Below, in pieces: positions 44,455-54,209 of a DNA stretch of 64,000 nt. Numbering within the stretch: the stretch's first letter is position 1; each line of letters starts with the position of its first letter. Under the pieces are notes generated by a model, which did no database searches, was not told where the DNA came from, and worked only from the letters and a program-made list of their open reading frames with translations. The position numbers and the translations under genes were made by a program. The DNA comes from Thermophagus xiamenensis (GTDB lineage: Bacteria > Bacteroidota > Bacteroidia > Bacteroidales > Marinilabiliaceae), in NCBI RefSeq assembly GCF_900112795.1, contig NZ_FONA01000004.1, positions 124,001-188,000 on the forward strand, written 5' to 3'.

Positions 44455-46404
44455 ATGAAGTTATACGAAATAGTGGTTCATCAGCTAAAAAAGGCCCCCC
44501 AATTGGTAGCTGACAATGGCGAATTAAAAAAATGGGTCATAATAGACCTGGCCAGAAATTACGACCCGGAACTATTAAAACTGCTAGTGGACCACCCCCA
44601 ACTAAAAGAAGCCTTTTTTGTAGAAGTTGATGGCATTTTGGTTTTTAAACAAGAAAAATTCATCTCCTTTTTGGAGATGAAGAATTACCTAAACGATAGC
44701 TATACAAAATACAAAAATAAGGTAGGCTTTATCATTAACCACAAATTTTTGAATCAAAATAATGAAGTAGCGTTGGTATGGCCATTTAAAGACTGCTTAT
44801 TGGAGGGTGGACAATCACGCGAAGAACAAAAGAAAGACGAAATTTTTTTTAATGAACTATTGGCACAAGATGAAATCACTCAACTATTGGAACCCAAAGT
44901 ATTGACCAATGCTAAAGTTTACGATATAGAGGGGGAACACAGGTTTAAATCCTTCACCAGGGATGCAGCGCTCAACCGAAAAAGAGAACTACCTCTAGAT
45001 ACCATCACAGACAACTTAATAATTAAAGGCAATAATTTGCTGGCCCTCCACTCGTTAATAAAAGTATTTGCTGCAAAGGTTAAACTGATTTATATTGACC
45101 CTCCCTATAATACAGGCAACGATGGCTTTAATTACAACGATTCCTTTAACCAATCTACGTGGCTTACCTTTATGAAAAATCGGTTAGAGGTAGCTAAAGC
45201 CCTTCTTCATAATGATGGGGCGATCTTTGTTCAATGTGATGATCATGAACAAGCTTATTTAAAGGTATTGATGGATGAAGTTTTTGGTAAAGAGAATTAC
45301 AGAGAAACCATTGTTGTTAAGACCAGCACGCCCAGTGGTGTTAACGCTGTAAATGTTAAGCGAGGAGAACGGCTGTTTAAAGTAAAGGAATATTTATTGT
45401 TTTATTCTAAAAATCCAACCTATCGTTTTAAACCCATATATGTTAAGAGTAACTTTAATAAAAACTATCGGTACGAGGTTAAAAAGGTCAATAACAAGTA
45501 CCATGTCAAAGACTTAAAAAAGGTGTTTAAAAGCGATGCCGAATTAGAGGAATACGTATTAAAAAATCCGGAAAACATTTATTCACTCGAGAAAAACAAT
45601 AAAAAAGCGGGTGAAAAAATCAAAGCAGTTATCCGTCAGTCGCAAGATATTGACGATGTTATAGAATATACCAACAATTTCAATCAGAAAGTACTGATAT
45701 ATAAAAAGGGTGTCTTTATTCCATTAAAAGAACGGTTAGTAAAAGATAACGGTAAGTATTATTTTGGGACGCTCATCTCAGATATGTGGGATGATGAAAT
45801 ATTTCAGACCAATCAAAATGAAGGAGGTGTTAATTTACCTGGCGGGAAAAAACCGGAAAAACTTTTGAAAAGGATTATGGAATTAACGACGAACGAAAAC
45901 GATATTGTTCTCGATTACCATTTAGGGAGCGGAACCACGGCTGCCGTTGCCCACAAAATGAATCGCCAATATATAGGCGTTGAACAGTTGGATTACAAGG
46001 AAAACGACAGTGTGGTCAGACTTCAAAAAGTCATAAATGGCGACCCCACAGGTATTTCAAAAACAATTAATTGGCAAGGAGGTGGTTCATTTACCTATCT
46101 GGAACTCAAAAAATACAATCAGAATTTTATTGAATCTATTGCAAGCAGTACCTCGACCGAGGAGTTGCTAAAAATATGGAACCAAATGAAAGAGCGGTCG
46201 TTCCTCAATTATAATGTTGACATCCAGAGGCAGGATGCGGCAATACAAGACTTCACAGCCTTATCCCTTGCCGAGCAGAAACAATTTTTGTTCGAAATTT
46301 TAGATAAAAATCAACTTTACGTCAATCTATCATCTTTATACGATAAGGATTTTAAATGTACTACAAACGAAATTGAGGTAACGAAAAATTTTTACAATTT
46401 ATAA
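44455..46404 (+). CDS. mod: Type III restriction-modification DNA methyltransferase (Mod)
   Basis: A 649-residue N6-adenine methyltransferase. Motif IV DPPY is at 215-218 and the SAM motif LDYHLGSGTT at ~486-495, the beta-class order typical of type III Mod. Between them, about 290-440, lies a Lys/Asn-rich variable part that should set the recognition site. Mod alone methylates one strand of an asymmetric site, and with Res it forms the restriction enzyme. It starts a three-gene operon: the next ORF begins 3 bp after its stop. The first ~150 residues form an N-terminal domain unlike the classical EcoP1 type. I see no simple-sequence repeat in its start that would allow phase variation. Confidence 0.94.
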   Translation: MKLYEIVVHQLKKAPQLVADNGELKKWVIIDLARNYDPELLKLLVDHPQLKEAFFVEVDGILVFKQEKFISFLEMKNYLNDSYTKYKNKVGFIINHKFLNQNNEVALVWPFKDCLLEGGQSREEQKKDEIFFNELLAQDEITQLLEPKVLTNAKVYDIEGEHRFKSFTRDAALNRKRELPLDTITDNLIIKGNNLLALHSLIKVFAAKVKLIYIDPPYNTGNDGFNYNDSFNQSTWLTFMKNRLEVAKALLHNDGAIFVQCDDHEQAYLKVLMDEVFGKENYRETIVVKTSTPSGVNAVNVKRGERLFKVKEYLLFYSKNPTYRFKPIYVKSNFNKNYRYEVKKVNNKYHVKDLKKVFKSDAELEEYVLKNPENIYSLEKNNKKAGEKIKAVIRQSQDIDDVIEYTNNFNQKVLIYKKGVFIPLKERLVKDNGKYYFGTLISDMWDDEIFQTNQNEGGVNLPGGKKPEKLLKRIMELTTNENDIVLDYHLGSGTTAAVAHKMNRQYIGVEQLDYKENDSVVRLQKVINGDPTGISKTINWQGGGSFTYLELKKYNQNFIESIASSTSTEELLKIWNQMKERSFLNYNVDIQRQDAAIQDFTALSLAEQKQFLFEILDKNQLYVNLSSLYDKDFKCTTNEIEVTKNFYNL

Positions 46405-46407
46405 CCA

Positions 46408-47001
46408 ATGACATCCCATGAATTTGACAGAGCCTTTACCGATTTCATTCACAGGAATCTTGCCCTTCCTAAAATTTATACTCCATGGAGATGGAAGCAA
46501 ATTCGTCTAAACAAAACTTTAGCTTCCACTATCGATATTAATAAAGGGATTGATTACATCTTTAGAGACCAATATGGACAAATAAAAACAGTTCAAGAGT
46601 GCTTTAGAGATGTAACCTATCAGCAATATACCGATTTCACAATAAGATATCGACGTGATAACAATGCCCACATTAATCGACGTGCCTCAGAATTTTACAA
46701 AATAAAAGCCGATTATTTCACCTATGGCATAACAAATTGTTACAAAATCCGCTATAGAGAGTGTACCGATTTTGTGAAATTTGCGGTTATCGATTTAAGC
46801 AATGTTTACGACAAAATAAAAAACAACCAAATAATAATAGAAGATAATGGACAAATGACCTGTAAAATTCGGGATGGAAAATTAATTTGTCCGGTAAAGT
46901 ACAATAGAGATGGTTCATCCACATTTGTACCGATAGATATTGCATATTTGGTTAAACTTTGGGGAAACGAGTTAATAATATCACAAAAAGGATTTATTTA
47001 A
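46408..47001 (+). CDS. Uncharacterised third protein of the type III R-M operon
   Basis: A 197-residue protein with no signal peptide or membrane segment and a normal codon pattern. It begins 3 bp after mod. Its TAA overlaps the res ATG by one base (TAATG), so it is translationally tied to both. It contains GIDYIFRDQYGQIKTVQE (about 47-64) and a basic stretch DFTIRYRRD. The spacing of D49 to the Q63-E64 pair recalls a PD-(D/E)XK-type nuclease core, but the final Lys is not in place, so this is only a suggestion. It may be an accessory nuclease, a DNA-binding specificity factor or a regulator of Res. I do not recognise a named family. Confidence 0.75.
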   Translation: MTSHEFDRAFTDFIHRNLALPKIYTPWRWKQIRLNKTLASTIDINKGIDYIFRDQYGQIKTVQECFRDVTYQQYTDFTIRYRRDNNAHINRRASEFYKIKADYFTYGITNCYKIRYRECTDFVKFAVIDLSNVYDKIKNNQIIIEDNGQMTCKIRDGKLICPVKYNRDGSSTFVPIDIAYLVKLWGNELIISQKGFI

Positions 47002-49550
47002 TGGCATACTTGTACGAAATATTTGAAAATCCCATAGCACGACAAGTTTTAGCAAAAATAAAAATACCCGACTGGATAAGCGATAATCTGAAATTTAAGC
47101 AACGCCCCTATCAGCAGGAGGCATTTAAGCGTTTCATATATTTAGATAGTGAAGATTTCGACCCTAAACCGACGAAACCAATACATCTTCTTTACAATAT
47201 GGCTACCGGGAGTGGGAAAACGCTAATTATGGCCGGATTAATGCTATATCTTTTCCAAAAAGGATACCGAAACTTCTTATTCTTTGTAAACAGTAACAAC
47301 ATAATAAAAAAGACTAAGGACAACTTTCTTAATCCGCAAGCCAGCAAATACCTGTTCAAAAACAAAATCGTAATTGATGGTCGCGAGGTAGTTATTAAGG
47401 AAATTAAAAGCTTTGAAGAAGCCGATTCAGAAAATATTAACATTAAGTTTACCACAATTCAGCAGCTGCACCTTGACCTAAACAATACCAAAGAAAATAG
47501 CGTAACCTACGAAGATTTTGAAAACCGCTCGCTGGTACTTATAGCCGATGAAGCTCATCATTTAAGCTCAGGAACCAAAAGTGGCATCTTGTTTGGTAAC
47601 TGGGAAGATACTGTTTTAAAAATTTTAAATTCAAACCTTAATAATTTACTGCTGGAATTTACTGCTACCTTAGATTACGAAAGCCAGGAATTAGCCGAGA
47701 AATACAAAAACAAAGTCATTTATAAATATGACCTGGCCCAATTTCGTTTAGATAAATATTCCAAAGAAATAAACCTGATACGTTCAAATTATGAAGATAA
47801 AGAGCGAATTATCCAGGCACTAATTTTAAATTTATATCGTCAGGAACTTGCCACGTCACATAATATTAATTTAAAGCCAGTCATTTTATTTAAAGCGAAA
47901 CGTTCTATAGCCGAATCCAAGAAAAACCAAGCTAATTTTCACAAACTGATTGAAGAGTTGTCAGCTGAAATGGTTGAAAAAATCCGGGCAACCTCTACCG
48001 TTCCAATAGTGCAAAAGGCATTTCAGTTTTTTGAAACAAAGGGTCTTTTCTTCAACGATATAGCCCAACGAATAAAAGCTAATTTCAAAAAGGAGAACTG
48101 CATAAGCGCCAACAATGATACAGAAGCAGAGACCAATCAAATATTGCTCAACACTTTGGAAGATGAGAACAACCCTGTTAGAGCCGTCTTTGCCGTGAAA
48201 AAGCTTGATGAAGGCTGGGATGTCCTGAACCTTTTTGATATTGTTCGATTATACGAAGGAAGAGACGGACGTTTCGGCAAACCGGGCAAAACCACCATAT
48301 CCGAAGCTCAATTAATTGGTCGGGGTGCCAGATATTTTCCTTTTTCGGTAGAAGAAGGCCAAGATCCGTATACAAGAAAATTTGATGAAGATGTGTCCAA
48401 TGACCTAAAAATTCTAGAAGAGCTTTATTATCATACCAAAGAAGATAGCCGATACATCTCTGAACTCAAACAGGCTCTTCTAGATACAGGAATATATGAA
48501 GACGAAGAAAACAGTTTAACTGTTAACCTGGAATTAAAATCTTCGTTCAAGGCAACAGAATTTTACAAGACCGGGAAGGTAATATTTAACAAAAAAGTCA
48601 GAAAGGGCTATAACAATGTAAGTTCATTTGCCGACTTGGGTGTAAAGAAAAAAAATTACAATCACACCCTCTCCTCTGGCCATGGGAAAATGACCGGCAT
48701 TCTTGCACAAGATGAAGTTTATGAGCCAACAGGAAATTTTGAACAAAAGGATATTTCAATAAAAGATATTCCGAATCACATTATACGCTTTGCCTTATCT
48801 CAAAATCAATTTTATCGATTCGATAATTTAACAAAATATTTTCCCCATATTCAATCTTTATCACATTTTATTGAAAGCCCAAACTATTTGGGTGGTTTAG
48901 AGATTACATTTAGTGGTACAAAAGAGCGATTGACATCCATTAATAACACGGACTATTTAATGGCCCTGGACGGACTATTGACCACCATTGAATTGGAGAT
49001 AAAATCCAATATTACTGAATATGAAGGTTCCGATTATTTCTATGATTTTATCCACAAAATTTTTAAAAGTAAAACCATAAAAGTTCCTCAAAATAGTATC
49101 AAGGCGGAAGGACAGTTTGATTTAGTAAGCCAATCGGATTGGTACATTTACAATGCCAATTACGGGACAAGTGAAGAAAAAGAGTTTGTAAAAATGTTTT
49201 CCAGGTGTATTGATTCTTTAAAGAAAAAGTTTAAAGACATATATCTAATACGCAATGAACGAACGCTTAAAATATATGACAAGCATGGCAGAGCATTTGA
49301 ACCTGACTTCATTTTATTCTGTAAACCAATCGAAGGGGAAAGGCTGACATATCAGATATTTATTGAACCCAAAGGGTCGCATTTAATGGCTACCGACAAA
49401 TGGAAAGAAGACTTTCTTAACGAGATTCGTAATGCAAAGAGAATGATTGCAATTGACAAAGAGCATTATTTAATTACAGGCATGCCCTTTTACAATAATA
49501 AAAACGAGAATGAATTTAAAAAAACATTGGAACAAACACTGAAATGCTAA
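47001..49550 (+). CDS. res: Type III restriction enzyme, helicase-nuclease subunit (Res)
   Basis: An 849-residue superfamily 2 helicase. Walker A is ATGSGKT (68-74), followed by ADEAHHLSSG (DEAH), DEGWDVLNLFD (motif V region) and QLIGRGARYFPF (motif VI). The C-terminal PD-(D/E)XK endonuclease reads EPDF (767-770) with IEPKGSHL giving E789 and K791. With Mod it would translocate or slide from unmodified sites and cut DNA when two sites meet head-to-head. The frame is open 14 codons further upstream, but the ATG at 47001 overlaps the stop of the preceding gene and is preferred. Domains look intact, so restriction is likely active. Confidence 0.93.
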   Translation: MAYLYEIFENPIARQVLAKIKIPDWISDNLKFKQRPYQQEAFKRFIYLDSEDFDPKPTKPIHLLYNMATGSGKTLIMAGLMLYLFQKGYRNFLFFVNSNNIIKKTKDNFLNPQASKYLFKNKIVIDGREVVIKEIKSFEEADSENINIKFTTIQQLHLDLNNTKENSVTYEDFENRSLVLIADEAHHLSSGTKSGILFGNWEDTVLKILNSNLNNLLLEFTATLDYESQELAEKYKNKVIYKYDLAQFRLDKYSKEINLIRSNYEDKERIIQALILNLYRQELATSHNINLKPVILFKAKRSIAESKKNQANFHKLIEELSAEMVEKIRATSTVPIVQKAFQFFETKGLFFNDIAQRIKANFKKENCISANNDTEAETNQILLNTLEDENNPVRAVFAVKKLDEGWDVLNLFDIVRLYEGRDGRFGKPGKTTISEAQLIGRGARYFPFSVEEGQDPYTRKFDEDVSNDLKILEELYYHTKEDSRYISELKQALLDTGIYEDEENSLTVNLELKSSFKATEFYKTGKVIFNKKVRKGYNNVSSFADLGVKKKNYNHTLSSGHGKMTGILAQDEVYEPTGNFEQKDISIKDIPNHIIRFALSQNQFYRFDNLTKYFPHIQSLSHFIESPNYLGGLEITFSGTKERLTSINNTDYLMALDGLLTTIELEIKSNITEYEGSDYFYDFIHKIFKSKTIKVPQNSIKAEGQFDLVSQSDWYIYNANYGTSEEKEFVKMFSRCIDSLKKKFKDIYLIRNERTLKIYDKHGRAFEPDFILFCKPIEGERLTYQIFIEPKGSHLMATDKWKEDFLNEIRNAKRMIAIDKEHYLITGMPFYNNKNENEFKKTLEQTLKC

Positions 49551-49852
49551 TTATCGATTTATTATGCCGTTAAATGGGAATACTCAATACAAAACAGGTT
49601 TGCCACAAACAGAATAAAAAAAAGAGATACAGGCAGAAAATAAATAGTTTTTTAGGATTTGGTTATCTAAATCTTTTACAAAAAAATGTTAAACTTGTAA
49701 ATCCTATCAAACAGCCGAACCATCAGTCCTTTTCCCATCTTAATTCTGCATGTATCACTTTTTATGCTTACAAATCTTCTGGTGTATATGCACCTTAGTA
49801 GGTGGAAAACATTGATAAAGTCCTTAGACAAAAATTACTATCAAAAAGGGTA
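49551..49852. other. Intergenic stretch after res
   Basis: About 300 bp between res and the convergent hypothetical gene. A 74-codon frame at 49574 has no recognisable features and is not accepted as a gene. I see no clear terminator. Confidence 0.4.
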
Positions 49853-50512
49853 TTAGCTTCTAACAAACTTTCCTAAAGCTTCCAAAAGCTGAGGTTTGTC
49901 ATCAAGGGCAATTTTAGCTACAGCATAGAAATCGCGCATCCAATCATCCAATTCTGCGAGAGCAGAATCTTTAACCTTGGTGGCATTTTGGGACTCCCCT
50001 ACCTCTCTAAGATAGTCAGATCTGGCGGCTTCCACTTCAGTTATTAACTGGTTGGTTTCATCAAGATGTTCAGGAGTAATTTTAAGACGGGCAAGTTTAG
50101 CTTGAATATCGGTATCGCTGAGGGCCACCGAATAAAATTTCTTCACTGTTTCGAGCCAATTAACATAAGCTTTAGGCAAAATACCGGTAACCCCTAATTT
50201 TTCTTTGGTAACTTCATCTTTTCGGAAAATAACTTTAGCTTTTTTTCGGTCGAGGCTATACCTGTTGGCAAGATTTTCTTTCAAGTCGAACCAACGTTTG
50301 TAGGTTTCGGCCGTTTCATCATCTTCTGTTTTGTTGGCATCGAAAGCATCGCGTGCTTTGTTATACAGGGCTTTACCTTGAGCAATGGTTTCGGCATCAT
50401 AACCCAATTCAGCCAAAGCCGATGCAATTTCAGACTGGTTTTGGGCATTGTCCAACGAAATTCTGTATTGCTCTAAAATCTCTGATTCTGAAAATCTAGG
50501 TCTTGTCGGCAT
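49853..50512 (-). CDS. Hypothetical all-helical protein
   Basis: A 219-residue protein predicted by eye to be almost wholly alpha-helical. It is highly charged, with no signal peptide, no membrane segments and no cysteines. It begins MPTRPRFSESEILEQYR, has repeated helix-length segments such as IASALAELGYDAETIAQGKALYNKARDAF, and ends with DDWMRDFYAVAKIALDDKPQLLEALGKFV. I recognise no family with a known function. Upstream on the same strand (50619-50849) lies a 21-bp tandem repeat that reads as coiled-coil heptads, so the pair may once have been one locus. A helical-bundle structural or DNA-protecting role is possible but unsupported. Confidence 0.7.
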   Translation of the reverse strand: MPTRPRFSESEILEQYRISLDNAQNQSEIASALAELGYDAETIAQGKALYNKARDAFDANKTEDDETAETYKRWFDLKENLANRYSLDRKKAKVIFRKDEVTKEKLGVTGILPKAYVNWLETVKKFYSVALSDTDIQAKLARLKITPEHLDETNQLITEVEAARSDYLREVGESQNATKVKDSALAELDDWMRDFYAVAKIALDDKPQLLEALGKFVRS

Positions 50513-50618
50513 ATTTGTTCAATTTTAAGTTTAACATATAATACCTTTTTGAGACATGAAGATTTAAAGAATCAAAATGATTAAATTTTTGAGATACTTC
50601 TTTAAGTGCCCTACCTAT

Positions 50619-50849
50619 TATTTTATATTTCCAAAGCAATGCTTCAAGTTACCCCTTCAATGCTTCAAGTTTCCCCTTCATTGCTTCACGTTCCCCGAAC
50701 GATGCTTGCAGTTTCTCAAGCATTGCTTTATATTTCCCAACTATTGCTTTATATTTCTCGAACTTTGCTTCAAGTAACCCGAGTGTTGCTTCAATTTTAC
50801 TTTTAATTGCTTCGTGTTACCGATGCTTTGCTTCAATTATACCATTTCT
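50619..50849 (-). repeat. 21-bp tandem repeat, about 11 units, reading as coiled-coil heptads on the minus strand
   Basis: Units start every 21 bp from 50640 (TGCTTCAAGTTACCCCTTCA-type) through 50829, with a degenerate extra unit at 50619 and no indels. On the minus strand, 50816 to 50652 is one open frame of 55 codons reading as seven-residue repeats (LEAKFEK, YKAIVGK, YKAMLEK, LQASFGE, REAMKGK), bounded by TAA stops at 50817-50819 and 50649-50651. The plus-strand frames give Cys/Phe-rich peptides that look artificial. It is probably a decayed coiled-coil gene segment or a DNA-level minisatellite. Confidence 0.85.
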
Positions 50850-51577
50850 TACTTGGTATTTCATTAAGGTAGTTACAATTATTTGAAGAATAATTTTTAG
50901 AAATGTGCAAACGTTTATACGAATCCTGCTTATTAAAGTTATAAAACGATAATTGGATTAACATTTTTTAACTTCAAAAAATTAAGTATTTAACAACTAA
51001 GAAGCCTTCAGTCAAATATAAAATAATTTTCAACTTTATTAGCTATCCTTTTCCAAACAGGAAAATTAAGGCTCTAAACAGGATATAAAATTTTGATAAT
51101 ATATTTGTATTAGGACCGGAATTAATTAGTCAATATTTCATTATATATAAATGTTTTTTTTTGATTGTATATGTCGGACGATTGGCCAATAAAACAATAG
51201 AACCGAAGTAAAAAATAAAATAACTTTTGGGAGATTTATTTTGAAAATCTTAGCCTAAGAATTTCGGAAATACAATTTAACAATCAATAAAGCCAAAATT
51301 GAAGTATACATCATTAAATATAAAAAATTTTGAAAAATAATATTGTAAAATTACATTTACACTCAGTTTTAAAATGAGGTTAAATTGAAATATGACTTAA
51401 CTGTGACTTATTGCAGAACTTGACACTGAATTTACTACCTTGTTAATTAATGCAAAAACAATAAATTACCAAATTTCGCAAAAGGATATAGAAAATTATT
51501 CACACTGTAACAAATTCAAAATTATTAACCAAATTAATTTTCCAACTTATTTTATTAACAATTCAATTACTAATCAC
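50850..51577. other. AT-rich intergenic region
   Basis: About 730 bp with no credible coding frame. I see no clean promoter box for the downstream lipoprotein; TACCTTGT near 51437 is the nearest approach to TAnnTTTG. TTTATACGAAT at 50910 echoes the ends of the small repeat element at 43250. Confidence 0.4.
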
Positions 51578-52198
51578 ATGAAAAAATTTACAAAATTATT
51601 AACAGGATTAGCTTTAACAGTTATTTTTTTCTCGGGTTGTGAGGATGATGAAGAGAGTGAGAAAAATTATTTTAACGTTGGGGAAAATGAGTTTATTATA
51701 TCAGGAGGGCTCCTGGTAAATTGGGGTATTGACGATAGCGAATTATGGCATGAAGGATATAATACTGACTTAACTCTATATACAGAAGGCCTAACCGTAG
51801 AGGAGCTTGATGGCGAACATTATTTCGAAGGCAACGGTCACTTGTTATATTTTGAAATGTTTTCAGAGTCAGGAAGTTCACTGGATGAAACAACCTATAC
51901 TTTTTCGGAGGAAATACCCTACTCCAAAGGAACTTTTGATTATGGCGAATATGTATATAATTACGATTCAGAAGATGATGAGCCGGAATCTTTTTCTGAA
52001 ATTACCGACGGGACAGTTACGATTTCAAAAGACGGTAGTGATTATATAATTTCAATAGAATGTGTAACGAATAATGATGAAACTATCAAAGGATATTATA
52101 AAGGGAGCCTTGAATATATTGAAGTTGAATGGACATGGCAGGAATTTTCACGTTCAAAATCGGAATTAAAACCATACCAATTAATAAAGAAAAAATAA
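51578..52198 (+). CDS. Secreted lipoprotein of unknown function
   Basis: A 206-residue protein with a lipoprotein signal (about 1-20) and lipobox FFSGC. After the Cys comes an acidic stretch EDDEESE, as is common in surface-exposed Bacteroidota lipoproteins. The rest is rich in beta-strand-forming Tyr, Gly, Ser and acidic residues. I recognise no family. The frame extends upstream, but the ATG at 51578 starts the signal peptide and is preferred. A good terminator follows and the gene stands alone. Confidence 0.75.
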   Translation: MKKFTKLLTGLALTVIFFSGCEDDEESEKNYFNVGENEFIISGGLLVNWGIDDSELWHEGYNTDLTLYTEGLTVEELDGEHYFEGNGHLLYFEMFSESGSSLDETTYTFSEEIPYSKGTFDYGEYVYNYDSEDDEPESFSEITDGTVTISKDGSDYIISIECVTNNDETIKGYYKGSLEYIEVEWTWQEFSRSKSELKPYQLIKKK

Positions 52199-52222
52199 AC
52201 AATTAGAATCTTATAAATTAAT

Positions 52223-52268
52223 GCGGGTATTGAATTAAAGTATTTCTATTTAATACCCGCTGTTTTTT
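52223..52268 (+). terminator. Rho-independent terminator after the lipoprotein gene
   Basis: GCGGGTATT (52223-52231) pairs perfectly with AATACCCGC (52252-52260), the stem extends by a few weaker pairs, and TGTTTTTT follows. Confidence 0.85.
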
Positions 52269-52753
52269 ATCAACATAATAACGACTTTGGAACCTCACCA
52301 ATTATATATTCTACCCCATATCGTCGAAAAGAAATTACCATATTACGAACCTTAATTCAATAAGCAGCCATTGTTAATTGAATGCTTGCCATTAATTCTC
52401 AATTTTACTTAAAGTAACATATAAAAAAGTTTTATCACTTTAAAACTTACCCCTGAAAACCTTTATTGGCGTGCTAATTAAATAAATATAAGATATTGTT
52501 AAAAAAGACTAACATACCAACTAAATGGATTGTTGGAATAAATTTGAGGCTATAACTTAATTATGTATATATCAAATAAAAAACACCATCAGCACAATGT
52601 AATCTACCCAAACAAAAAAAGAGGGTTTGAATGATGTAAAACCTATTTGGCATCCAATACGTATAAAGCCTAACCAATAAAAAAATTTGTTCCCTGCCCC
52701 AAAAAAAGCCGGGAAAACTAAGTTTAATTCATAATAAGTAGTAAACAGTGGCC
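52269..52753. other. Intergenic region before the GH16-like gene
   Basis: About 485 bp, AT-rich, no gene or clear promoter recognised. Confidence 0.4.
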
Positions 52754-54205
52754 ATGGCTGGAATATTAAAGATTTTTTTTGGAAAGAAATTTCCTGACAC
52801 ACGGAAATACGAGACCCAACAAGATCAATTGAGAAATGAATACGCTCGATTTTTAGAATTGGGAAACTCTTCACTGTATCAAAGATTTTTGGAGTTAGAC
52901 ACTCAGGTTCATTCCGGCGAATTTAAACAAAGGGTATACGACCTGAAACACAAAAAATTTAAGGATACACCCGAATATCAAAAGCTTAAACGTTTTAAAT
53001 CCCTCACAAACAATAAGGAAATTAAGGTTTATATGAAGTTTTACCGTTCGGGTAAAGCGCAAAAAATGGAAAAAATACAAAATTCCGAACCATATAAAAG
53101 ATTCGAAGAACTTAAAGGCATTGTAAATACGCCTGAATTTTATAAAGAAAAATCGAGTCCTGACTTTAAGAAAAAAGAAGCTTACAAACAATTAAAGGAA
53201 TATAAAAAGCTTCAAAAAGATAATTCCATAAAATGGTTATTAAAGACAGAAAAATCACAGGCTTATAAGATATATAAGAAACTGGATGGTAGCGAAATAT
53301 TATCCGAATATTACGAACTTAAAGCATTCGTTGAGTCACCCGATTTTAAAGAATACAAGGCCTTTATGGAAGACCGACGAAAATTTCAAAAGTCGGAAGA
53401 GGCATCGTTATTGAAAGAATATGCCGAATTAAAAAAGGACAAAGATATTGTATGGTACCTGCGTAAAAAAGAAGAAAAACCATTTGAAGAACTAAAAAAA
53501 TGGAAATTAACCTTTGAGGATCAATTTAGCGGGACAAGTTTGGATCAAAAAAAATGGATTACAGCCTATTATTGGGGAAAAGCGTTAATGAATGACAGTT
53601 ATTCGTTAGAAGGAGAAAAACAATATTACTCACCAGCCAATATAGAAGTGAGAGATTCAGTGTTGCGCATAATAACACGAAAGGAAGAGATAGAAGGGAA
53701 AGTATGGAATCCACAATGGGGCTTTCGGAAACAAAAGTTTAAATACACATCGGGTCTGATAAGTACGGGTCAAAGTTTCCGTCAAAAATATGGTCGGTTT
53801 GAGGCCAAAGTTCGCTTTAATAAGGCTTATCCCTTTATTCATGCGTTTTGGATGGTGGGCGAAAAAATGGTGCCCCATATAGATATTTTCAAAACCATGT
53901 ATTCAGGCGGTCGTTTACTTGAGGCTGGGATAATATCAGATATCGAAAGAAAAACGGTGAAAGAATCGACAAAGCGAATTAATGGGGCTCAATTCACCAA
54001 AGACTTTTTTATTTATTCACTGGATTGGAGTGAAAATGAGATGGTTTGGAAGATTAATGGGGTTCCGGTATACCGTCAGACCCATAATATACCGCAAGAG
54101 CCTATGTATCTGACTTTTTGCACCACATTAGTAGAAGAACCATCGGAATCGGAACTACCGGCCATAATGGAAATTAATTGGATAAGGTGTTATAAAAAAG
54201 TTTGA
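52754..54205 (+). CDS. GH16-fold protein lacking catalytic glutamates, with N-terminal charged repeat region
   Basis: A 483-residue protein. The first ~250 residues are very rich in Lys, Glu and Tyr and contain repeated pieces: EELKGIVNTPEF resembles YELKAFVESPDF, and KQLKEYKKLQKDNSIKWLL resembles KEYAELKKDKDIVWYL. The C-terminal part (about 253-483) fits a glycoside hydrolase family 16 beta-sandwich: FEDQFSG, KYGRFEAKVRF, HAFWMVGE and the SLDWSENEMVWKINGV block. The active-site motif, normally E-x-D-x-x-E, reads H375-I-D377-I-F-K380, so both glutamates are replaced. No signal peptide is seen. It is probably a binding or structural protein, not an enzyme. GTG at 52748 is an alternative start. 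Confidence 0.8.
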   Translation: MAGILKIFFGKKFPDTRKYETQQDQLRNEYARFLELGNSSLYQRFLELDTQVHSGEFKQRVYDLKHKKFKDTPEYQKLKRFKSLTNNKEIKVYMKFYRSGKAQKMEKIQNSEPYKRFEELKGIVNTPEFYKEKSSPDFKKKEAYKQLKEYKKLQKDNSIKWLLKTEKSQAYKIYKKLDGSEILSEYYELKAFVESPDFKEYKAFMEDRRKFQKSEEASLLKEYAELKKDKDIVWYLRKKEEKPFEELKKWKLTFEDQFSGTSLDQKKWITAYYWGKALMNDSYSLEGEKQYYSPANIEVRDSVLRIITRKEEIEGKVWNPQWGFRKQKFKYTSGLISTGQSFRQKYGRFEAKVRFNKAYPFIHAFWMVGEKMVPHIDIFKTMYSGGRLLEAGIISDIERKTVKESTKRINGAQFTKDFFIYSLDWSENEMVWKINGVPVYRQTHNIPQEPMYLTFCTTLVEEPSESELPAIMEINWIRCYKKV

Positions 54206-54209
54206 AAGT

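Noticed and set aside
49574-49798. 74-codon ORF after res
   Set aside because: Composition is Lys/Asn-driven by AT-rich DNA, it lacks any domain or start signal, and no homologue is recognisable.
50577-50806. Cys/Phe-rich plus-strand ORFs across the 21-bp array
   Set aside because: They are frame shadows of the repeat; the minus-strand heptad reading has normal protein composition and is the better coding candidate.
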